Shown here piece by piece: positions 7,408-12,667 of a stretch of DNA of 12,667 nucleotides. The notes beneath the pieces were generated by a model, which searched no databases, was not told the DNA's origin, and was given only the letters and a program-made list of their open reading frames with translations. Position 1 is the stretch's first letter, and each line of letters opens with the position of its first letter. Origin of the DNA: an uncultured Candidatus Saccharibacteria bacterium (lineage in GTDB: Bacteria; Patescibacteriota; Saccharimonadia; Saccharimonadales; Saccharimonadaceae); the NCBI GenBank assembly GCA_934700415.1, contig CAKUXN010000018.1, positions 1-12,667 on the forward strand. The letters run 5' to 3'. The translations under genes were made by a program, and so were the position numbers.

Positions 7408-8240
7408 TTGTCCTCCTTCTTCTTATACTGAAAATATTCATAAGTGTTTTTCTTACTATATTTTACCATACTATCGTAGGCTTTTTTAGCCAACATTGCT
7501 CGGTTCTCAACTTCAGATTTTTCAGGCTCTGGGAAAAACGGCCCATCTACATACACATCCATACGTGGCAAATCGCCATGCCTATTATTCTTGCGCTTAT
7601 GATAAGTCGTAGTCATGGTAAAAATCGGCAAATTATTTCGTACGGCGTATTTAAATGATTTGTCGCCCGCTGGAAATTTTCGGACCTTTGTCGCGTACGG
7701 CCACACATGCGCCTCTGGATAAATCACTAAGCATTTTTTTTGTTTCACTAGTCTTTTATCTACCGCCTCATTCATAGCTTTTTTCTCGGCGTCATTGGTG
7801 CCTAAAGGAATTCCGCCAATCATTGGCAAAAACTTTCCAATCCCGGGGAGTTTCAAATTCACTGGCGAAATAATTGTAAAGATTCGTTTGTCCGCCGCAA
7901 AAGCTGGTCCAAACACATCATGAAACGGATTAGTATGATTCGCATACATTACATATCCAGTCCCTCGCGCCTTTTTTAATTTTTCGCGCCCATAAAATTT
8001 CGTTTGCCAATACCCTCTTTCATAATATTGCCCAAACACCCAAAAAAGCCTAAATAAAATCGCCGAGTATAGTCGCACAAAGGGATTCTTAGGGATATAC
8101 TCATACCCCTCCGGTAGTACGACTTTTTCTTTTTGCTCCTGCTCTTTCGTTTGAATCGGATCATCTTCTTCAGAAGTATAATAAAACACTCGTTCTTCTT
8201 TTGGTATGTCTTTCTGAAACAATGTCGCTTTTGTCATCAC
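7404..8240 (-). CDS. PlsC-like lysophospholipid acyltransferase
   Basis: The product has 278 residues. A hydrophilic N-terminus (1-50) precedes an amphipathic or membrane segment near 56-72 and an acyltransferase domain. Catalytic motif I is NHTNPFHD (101-108): the His-Asp pair is separated by five residues, not the four of the textbook HX4D. The second glycerophosphate-binding motif is LPMIGGIPLG (138-147) and the third is VIYPEAHVWPY (172-182), in place of FPEGTRS. Such enzymes transfer an acyl chain to 1-acyl-glycerol-3-phosphate or a related lipid at the inner membrane face. The start is ambiguous: GTG at 8240-8238 (GTGA overlap with the preceding gene) or the adjacent ATG at 8237-8235; AAAGGGA upstream fits either. 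Lying between two GT8 genes, it may acylate a glycolipid instead of making bulk phosphatidate. Confidence 0.82.
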   Translation of the reverse strand: MMTKATLFQKDIPKEERVFYYTSEEDDPIQTKEQEQKEKVVLPEGYEYIPKNPFVRLYSAILFRLFWVFGQYYERGYWQTKFYGREKLKKARGTGYVMYANHTNPFHDVFGPAFAADKRIFTIISPVNLKLPGIGKFLPMIGGIPLGTNDAEKKAMNEAVDKRLVKQKKCLVIYPEAHVWPYATKVRKFPAGDKSFKYAVRNNLPIFTMTTTYHKRKNNRHGDLPRMDVYVDGPFFPEPEKSEVENRAMLAKKAYDSMVKYSKKNTYEYFQYKKKEDK

Positions 8241-9055
8241 AAATTCCCTTTAAGCTTTTCGTATTCTTCCAGTATATCATCATATTCAGTGATTTTCAAA
8301 ACCTTATGAATCTTATCCACTTCAAAAGGTTTTACTTTTTGTACTCTAAAATACGGCCAAAATTTAAAATTATTTGAAAAATGATGGAGCACAGTATCTT
8401 TACGCGGTCGTTCCGCTTGCTCATTAAAGCGCCTTGGTATTAATTTCCGTCGCGTAATAGACTTATTAAGCGCCGCTTGGTCTGCTAGCATCATCCATCT
8501 TTTCGCACATAGGTTTACAGCTTTTTCGAACATTCCGTTTTTTATACACTCCGGCATATTAAAAAGCATTACGCCCGAATTCATATAATCTTGCTTTAGT
8601 CCGTGATAATAATAAAAATTCTTCCCATAAATATCTAGCACTCCTGCCGCTTCCACCCCGCTTAAATCCGTATCATAAAACTCGCCAATGTCGCCCCTGC
8701 ATACTACATCGTAATCCATATATAATATCTTATCTAGCTTATTTAACTCTGGCACCTTATCGGCATATAGTCGTAGCATCGAGCAAGGCGTAAAATACGA
8801 CCCCATATTTTTCTTCGGCAAATTTACCACAAAAATTTCTGTCGCATCAATTAATTGTACAAAGCTTTTCGAATTTTTCTTTTTCACTAATCCATCTAAG
8901 AACTTCGCTGACTTTTCTGTGAATAGTCGCACATCTTTATAGCGAATTGTCATTATATATATATTAAGTGGCTTCGTATTGTATTTTAGAAGCGACAAAA
9001 TTGACACCAGAAGTCCCCTCGCGATACCTTTATCGCCACAATATAAAATATTCAT
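8237..9055 (-). CDS. Glycosyltransferase family 8 protein (second)
   Basis: This 272-residue GT8 protein is distinct in sequence from its operon partner. It begins MNILYCGDKGIARGLLVSILSLL, the family's N-terminal nucleotide-binding strand. It has GSYFTPCSMLRLYADKVP, the DxD motif DYD at 114-116 within ILYMDYDVVCRGD, then DYMNSGVMLFNM, ADQAALNK and the late VLHHFSNNFKFW, which holds the UDP-phosphate-contacting histidines. No signal peptide is seen, so it is cytoplasmic or peripheral at the membrane. It is the first gene of a three-gene operon with PlsC-like and GT8 genes. Its ATG lies six bases after a perfect TATAAT, so the transcript should begin at or next to the start codon. A Shine-Dalgarno sequence is absent, as expected for a leaderless mRNA. 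Sugar and acceptor are unknown. Confidence 0.88.
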   Translation of the reverse strand: MNILYCGDKGIARGLLVSILSLLKYNTKPLNIYIMTIRYKDVRLFTEKSAKFLDGLVKKKNSKSFVQLIDATEIFVVNLPKKNMGSYFTPCSMLRLYADKVPELNKLDKILYMDYDVVCRGDIGEFYDTDLSGVEAAGVLDIYGKNFYYYHGLKQDYMNSGVMLFNMPECIKNGMFEKAVNLCAKRWMMLADQAALNKSITRRKLIPRRFNEQAERPRKDTVLHHFSNNFKFWPYFRVQKVKPFEVDKIHKVLKITEYDDILEEYEKLKGNL

Positions 9056-9061
9056 ATCACC

Positions 9062-9070
9062 ATTATATCA
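9062..9070 (-). promoter_or_regulatory. Extended -10 promoter of the GT8-PlsC-GT8 operon (leaderless)
   Basis: On the minus strand TGATATAAT occupies 9070-9062, and exactly six bases (9061-9056) separate it from the ATG at 9055. Initiation at the usual distance falls on the A of the start codon. No good -35 is seen. Confidence 0.7.
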
Positions 9071-9157
9071 CTGCTAGTTGGATTTCTTCTTTAACTCGAT
9101 TTTATACTCAATGGGAAGCTCCGGAAGGGAAGTTTCCAGCAAATCACACCTTCTCGG

Positions 9158-9177
9158 GAGAGATCTAACGACCTCTC
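9158..9177 (-). other. 8-bp stem-loop with 4-nt loop
   Basis: On the minus strand GAGAGGTC, loop GTTA and GATCTCTC pair over eight positions with one G-U. No T-run follows, so a terminator role is doubtful. It lies 34 bp beyond the stop codon of the FISUMP gene. Its stem and loop size match the hairpins found just downstream of variable regions in some diversity-generating retroelements; that link is inference. Confidence 0.5.
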
Positions 9178-9211
9178 ACCAGGAAGATGCTCATTCATGA
9201 GGCTCGGAAGG

Positions 9212-11236
9212 CTAAGACCCCGACCCGCCAGCTACGCAACGCACTGGGGACCCGCCGCTCTTATTTTTGTAATCCGTACCGGGGTCGACTTCAGAACTAC
9301 TAATATACAGGTAATACGCGTAGTATCTATCGTGAGCCGACGACGACCAATAGCGGCCCCAGTTGCCACGCCAGTTAGAGGCCGAAGCATACCAGAAGCC
9401 AGAGTAGATAAAGTTGTTAGGGAAAGCACGGAAGGCCATGGAAGCATTATTACCTTCTGGATTGCCAGTATATTTTGGGCGGGTTGAGCTTGAAGTATTA
9501 GCTGGTTCGTCTCCCGTGAGGCTTACGCCTAGAGCCCAGAATTCACTGTTTGCTATATTAGCTTTATCACCGCCTTCTGGTAAATGCCAGTTAGTTGGAC
9601 AGATAGATGTATTACTTACATGTTCATTGTTCCTAGTATGTGCTGTAGTATCTGCAATAGCAGTATGCCAGGAGTAATAGTTGCCATATGAGTACCATTG
9701 AACATGGTCGTTATCAGTATTATGGCTAATGGATAGATCAGTTCCTGAAGCGTTCTTACCGCCGATGTTGGTATTATTGGTATTGAGTTGTGGAAGAGTG
9801 TAAACTGTTAGATTAGTGTATAGATTGTTGTGAGTATTTTTATCCCAGTTTAAATCTACACTTTGAGGAAGAGAGGTAAATACTCCACCAAAGCTGCCAT
9901 TGTTACTTTGAGTATTAGCAGTAGTAATGGTGGCTTCGTTATTTAGTCTTAAGTTTTCAGTCATCCAGCATTTACCATCAGCGAGTTTAGCTACAGTATA
10001 AACATTACCATCGCGTTCGTCTTCTAGGGCAATGATACTGCCAGCTGGGACGGTAATAGTGCCATTGTTATAGGTAGCTTGGGGCATAGAGCTACAACGG
10101 CTAGAGCTGAAGGTTTGCATGGTGTCAGTAGTGTCTTTGGCAATCCAGACCGGATATAGTATCATGCCATTAGTAGAAAGGCTACCGGCAGTAATAGTAA
10201 TAGTTTCATTAGGACCATAGACAGTAGAGCTGTTATCTGCTTCAAAGTCAGTGCTCCAGCCAGCGAAGCCGAAGCCTGCTCGTTTATAGTTGGGAGCGAT
10301 GAGGGTGATGGAAGTGGTGGAAGTAGAGATATCTGAGCCAGAACCAGAAGCATCAACTGCATAGGTTTGTTTAGCAGCGGTAGGGTATTTAGATGAGATG
10401 GCAGTGAGAGTGGGATTAGAAGTAGAAGTAGAGATCATACTACCTTCTATATCACTGGCATTAGGTGCATAGCAGATAGAGTTGGCTGGACAATCAGTAG
10501 ACACCATAGGAGTTACTGGTTTATTAGAATTATCTACTTTATTTGGATGAACTAGGGTATATTTAACTTGTCCTATATAGGTTCCTACTGGTTGTGTGTT
10601 TGATATATAAACATCATAGGTAGTAGTAAGAATTGAATCAATAGCAGTACCACTATTGTCGATATCAGTACCGGCAGTTCTATAAGCTACTTTAGTGTAT
10701 TCTTGTGGTACTACATGCCAAGTAGTGAAGTTTTCTGTATTGTTAGTACCATCTGAGATAGTAGGAGCATAGGTACCGGATACGCTAGTGAGTTTCATTG
10801 ACCAAGTAGAATTGGTGGTAGAGCCCGCTGTGTAGAGTCCGGTGTTAATGGCATTAGTAGTGTCACTAGTATCACTAGCTCCGCCCCAGTGGAGAGTGGT
10901 GTTACCATATTCATTGTTAGTGTATCCTATAGCATAAATTGCAAAGCCTGAGTTATCATTACAGAAGGCTTTGAGAGTAGTCTGGCCGATACCAGAAGGA
11001 TAGTCGGTGCCGGAGTAGGTGCCGTTAATGATACTACCGGTGTGAGTCGTATCTACATTTGCAGTCATAGAACAGGATTCTAGCACGTTGACAGTAGTGG
11101 TGGTGGTGAAAGAACCTTTGGCATGAGCAGAAGGAAGGCTACTTGATAAGGCTAAAGCTGATATAGCAGTAAAACCGACCAAAGATAATAAACTAGCTCT
11201 AATAAATGTATCACAACAAGATGCATGACTTTCCAT
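9212..11236 (-). CDS. Secreted multidomain adhesin-like protein with C-terminal FISUMP domain
   Basis: The product has 674 residues. A Sec signal peptide (basic R13, hydrophobic core 15-31, likely cleavage after AHA at 39) is followed by a Thr/Ser/Asn-rich beta domain (about 42-231). That domain has Cys55 and Cys92, and its strand GTYIGQVKYTLVHPN resembles pilin or spore-coat-U domains. After a linker with Cys249 and Cys255 comes a Listeria-Bacteroides/InlB-type repeat (about 287-365, GFGFAGWSTDFEADN...YPVWI). A FISUMP domain follows (about 400-669: DERDGNVYTVAKLADGKCWMTENLRL, CPTNWHLPEGGD, WYASASNWRGNWGRYWSSSAHD, terminal GGSPVRCVAGG). No LPXTG or C-terminal membrane anchor is visible, so retention on the cell is unexplained. 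FISUMP domains relate to C-type-lectin-like folds and suggest binding, perhaps to a host bacterium. The last ~210 bases are much more GC-rich than the rest. Confidence 0.88.
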   Translation of the reverse strand: MESHASCCDTFIRASLLSLVGFTAISALALSSSLPSAHAKGSFTTTTTVNVLESCSMTANVDTTHTGSIINGTYSGTDYPSGIGQTTLKAFCNDNSGFAIYAIGYTNNEYGNTTLHWGGASDTSDTTNAINTGLYTAGSTTNSTWSMKLTSVSGTYAPTISDGTNNTENFTTWHVVPQEYTKVAYRTAGTDIDNSGTAIDSILTTTYDVYISNTQPVGTYIGQVKYTLVHPNKVDNSNKPVTPMVSTDCPANSICYAPNASDIEGSMISTSTSNPTLTAISSKYPTAAKQTYAVDASGSGSDISTSTTSITLIAPNYKRAGFGFAGWSTDFEADNSSTVYGPNETITITAGSLSTNGMILYPVWIAKDTTDTMQTFSSSRCSSMPQATYNNGTITVPAGSIIALEDERDGNVYTVAKLADGKCWMTENLRLNNEATITTANTQSNNGSFGGVFTSLPQSVDLNWDKNTHNNLYTNLTVYTLPQLNTNNTNIGGKNASGTDLSISHNTDNDHVQWYSYGNYYSWHTAIADTTAHTRNNEHVSNTSICPTNWHLPEGGDKANIANSEFWALGVSLTGDEPANTSSSTRPKYTGNPEGNNASMAFRAFPNNFIYSGFWYASASNWRGNWGRYWSSSAHDRYYAYYLYISSSEVDPGTDYKNKSGGSPVRCVAGGSGS

Positions 11237-11258
11237 GATTTTAATTTAGCATAAAAAG

Positions 11259-11289
11259 TTTATACAAGCAAGATTTTTAAAAATGACAA
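11259..11289 (-). promoter_or_regulatory. Possible promoter of the FISUMP gene
   Basis: Minus-strand TTGTCA (11289-11284) and TATAAA (11264-11259) are separated by a long 19-bp spacer. The -35 overlaps that of the divergent kinase promoter, so the two genes may compete for polymerase. TATGCT at 11253-11248 is an alternative -10. No Shine-Dalgarno sequence precedes the ATG at 11236. Confidence 0.35.
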
Positions 11290-11311
11290 GAAGAAATAGG
11301 CATGGTATAAT
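11283..11311 (+). promoter_or_regulatory. Promoter of the kinase gene (leaderless)
   Basis: ATGACA (11283-11288), a 17-bp spacer and TATAAT (11306-11311) with an upstream TG (11303-11304) form a near-consensus extended -10 promoter. Six bases separate the -10 from the ATG at 11318, so transcription should start on the start codon. Confidence 0.8.
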
Positions 11312-11317
11312 TTTGTT

Positions 11318-12130
11318 ATGAAAAATTTTTTTACTCCCTCTGACCCATTAGATAAAATTATTACTGAAACGATGCCGGAAAAAGATGTACTTGAGACTAA
11401 ACACGTTCTAACTGGATGGACCAATATCGTAATTGAAGTAACCACAAATGAAGGTTCGTATTTTTTTAGATTTCCGCGTAATCCGTTTTGGTCAAAAATG
11501 ATTGTAAAAGATGCTACAGTATGTAATTTTGTAGAAGGTAAGACTTCGTTTTACACGCCACAGATGAAGCTATGTTACGATAACGACGGGAGACCTTTCT
11601 CGGTGCATAAGAAAATTGAAGGATACACACTCGGCGATAGAATTTATCATCTGTCGCACACAGCACTAACTGGCGTGGCGTACGACGTGGCAAAGTTTAT
11701 CAAAGAACTTTCTGGAATAGACCTTCGCAGTGCACCAGAAAAAGTAAAGTATCCACTATCGGATTTTCTTAAAGAACTAGATTACGAACATTACGATAAA
11801 CATATCGACAAGGATCATCAGTATATTAAAGCCACCGAGATGAATAAGCTAGTTCATGGCGATTTGAATCTTGGAAATATTTTGCTTAATGAGCACGATA
11901 AAGTAATTGGCGTGATTGATTTTTGCTTTGCAGGCACTGGTAATCCAAACATGGACGTGGCGCGTATCGTATCACGACCAGCGCCAGAAGATTTTGAAAA
12001 AGCTTTTTTGAATTTCTTTGAAGAACGAGAAGAAATTGCTCGGATGAGAGAAGCCTGGCATCATATCGATAACGGCTACGCCGAGCATATTCGCTCGCAT
12101 TTTCCAGAAATTAATTTAAATCAGCTGTAA
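11318..12130 (+). CDS. Aminoglycoside phosphotransferase-fold kinase (APH family)
   Basis: This 270-residue cytoplasmic protein has the APH/choline-kinase fold. The N-lobe includes LTGWTNIVIEVTTNEGSYFFRFPR (31-54), with YFFRFPR in the position of the ATP-binding strand. The C-lobe has the Brenner motif LVHGDLNLGNILL (178-190), with catalytic Asp182 and Asn187, then VIGVIDF with the Mg2+ ligand Asp201, then GNPNMDVAR (208-216). Its length is normal for the family. Members phosphorylate small hydroxylated molecules such as choline, sugars or amino-acid derivatives; resistance activity should not be assumed. The mRNA is probably leaderless. It is divergent from the FISUMP gene and overlaps the convergent zeta-like gene by 20 bp at the 3' ends. 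The substrate is not known. Confidence 0.85.
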   Translation: MKNFFTPSDPLDKIITETMPEKDVLETKHVLTGWTNIVIEVTTNEGSYFFRFPRNPFWSKMIVKDATVCNFVEGKTSFYTPQMKLCYDNDGRPFSVHKKIEGYTLGDRIYHLSHTALTGVAYDVAKFIKELSGIDLRSAPEKVKYPLSDFLKELDYEHYDKHIDKDHQYIKATEMNKLVHGDLNLGNILLNEHDKVIGVIDFCFAGTGNPNMDVARIVSRPAPEDFEKAFLNFFEEREEIARMREAWHHIDNGYAEHIRSHFPEINLNQL

Positions 12131-12667
12131 GATAGTTAATTTTGGCGACGCGGCGAGCTTCGTCGTCGTCTGAAGGAAGTTCTTCGCGAGTGGAATAGTC
12201 AGTGAAGACACTGAGAGAATTTTCGATGGGGCCATCATAGACTGGTTCTTTGTCATACACGCTCCAAATAATCGTGCGCATACTAGGTGCACTAGCGGCG
12301 TAAAATTCCATCGCCTTTTTGGTGGCACGAATAAACTCCTGTTCAGTTTCTTTAGTATGACGCCAGGCGCGGTTTTTAAGAAAATGTTCGGTAACGGTAG
12401 GAGAGGTAGCAATCATCAAAAGTAAAACTTTGTAATGATTTTGCTTCAACATATTTAATAATATTTGTTCAATCGCAGGGTCTAGTAGTGTAACGTCTAG
12501 GACGATATCATATCCAGCTTCGGTAAGAGTGTGAAGTGTGAGAAACATCATAATAGTACTGAACTCGTCAGTCATTTTGCGAAGATCTTTTTCACCGTAA
12601 AAATCCTTGATTTCTTGATAGTGTGGGTGATATTCTACAAATTTACGTGCAGCGATAAGAACAGGAG
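12111..12667 (-). CDS. Zeta-toxin-like kinase, C-terminal part (start beyond the window)
   Basis: The frame stays open to the right edge, so the gene starts outside the window; the ATG at 12575 is internal. About 184 residues are visible. Features matching the zeta-toxin/UDP-GlcNAc-kinase family are RKFVEYHPHYQEI near the left of the visible part, MTDEFSTIMM, and TLTEAGYDIVLDVTLLDPAIEQILLNMLKQNHYKVLLLMIAT, the characteristic 'hidden kinase' strand-helix-strand, followed by a tail of charged residues. The Walker A loop should lie in the missing N-terminus, so activity cannot be judged. Classic zeta toxins phosphorylate UDP-N-acetylglucosamine and block wall synthesis; chromosomal relatives may have other substrates. 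No epsilon antitoxin is visible on this side. The gene ends inside the convergent kinase gene. Confidence 0.72.
   Translation of the reverse strand, partial: PVLIAARKFVEYHPHYQEIKDFYGEKDLRKMTDEFSTIMMFLTLHTLTEAGYDIVLDVTLLDPAIEQILLNMLKQNHYKVLLLMIATSPTVTEHFLKNRAWRHTKETEQEFIRATKKAMEFYAASAPSMRTIIWSVYDKEPVYDGPIENSLSVFTDYSTREELPSDDDEARRVAKINYLTADLN

Larger units (their letters stand above)
9056..9211 (-). other. Intergenic stretch downstream of the FISUMP gene
   Basis: These 156 bases hold no coding frame I can support. On the minus strand they carry, in order, a stem-loop at 9177-9158, a weaker purine/pyrimidine-rich imperfect hairpin around 9137-9114, and the promoter of the next operon. No classical terminator with a U-run follows the FISUMP gene, so read-through into the glycosyltransferase operon is possible. 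Confidence 0.6.

Noticed and set aside
9056-9211. Template repeat or retroelement RNA next to the FISUMP gene
   Set aside because: I looked for a near-copy of the FISUMP tail here and saw none; only hairpins and a promoter are visible.
9197-9487. Open frames on the + strand opposite the FISUMP gene
   Set aside because: They mirror the GC-rich FISUMP tail, have no recognisable motif and conflict with the strong minus-strand domain match.
12116-12412. Second minus-strand frame inside the zeta-like gene
   Set aside because: It overlaps the zeta-like frame, which has the family motifs and stays open to the window edge.
1-12667. CRISPR array, insertion sequence, reverse transcriptase or integrase
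   Set aside because: No regularly spaced repeats, transposase motifs, terminal inverted repeats or YXDD-type polymerase motif were found in any coding frame.

Overview
The window looks like a piece of chromosome from an ultra-small, Gram-positive-type bacterium of the Patescibacteria (CPR), most likely Candidatus Saccharibacteria (TM7). This is an inference from several things: tight gene packing with 1-23 bp overlaps, a large secreted protein ending in a FISUMP domain, an LCP (LytR-CpsA-Psr) cell-wall ligase, a tRNA-Cys with an encoded CCA, and AT-rich sequence. TGA is read as stop, so recoded Patescibacteria (Gracilibacteria/SR1) are unlikely. No marker gene in the window proves the assignment.

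Left block (1-4354, + strand): four abutting genes form the end of a surface-glycopolymer operon. They are the C-terminal part of a Wzx-type flippase, a TupA-like ATP-grasp protein, UDP-glucose 6-dehydrogenase (start codon ATA after a good ribosome binding site), and an LCP protein with three N-terminal membrane helices and an extra extracytoplasmic domain. Together they fit making, exporting and anchoring a glucuronate-containing, possibly amino-acid-modified, wall polymer.

Middle block (4355-6434): a promoter with a perfect inverted repeat across its -10 drives a Na+/Ca2+-type exchanger and a translationally coupled EamA/DMT transporter. A tRNA-Cys follows with its own promoter and a symmetric terminator that can also serve the opposing operon.

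Minus-strand block (6433-9055): three overlapping genes, GT8 glycosyltransferase, PlsC-like acyltransferase and second GT8 glycosyltransferase, are read right to left. A TGnTATAAT promoter sits exactly six bases before the first ATG, so the mRNA is probably leaderless. The set looks like a membrane glycolipid module.

Right block (9056-12667): a 674-residue secreted protein (signal peptide, pilin-like beta domain, Listeria-Bacteroides repeat, C-terminal FISUMP domain) is encoded on the minus strand. Its 3' end is much more GC-rich than the rest. It ends in a G/C run and is followed by an 8-bp stem with a 4-nt loop, an arrangement resembling the variable region of a diversity-generating retroelement target. 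No reverse transcriptase or template repeat is in the window, so this is a hypothesis. Divergent from it is an aminoglycoside-phosphotransferase-fold kinase, also with a probably leaderless mRNA. It runs tail-to-tail into the C-terminal part of a zeta-toxin-like kinase gene that continues off the right edge.
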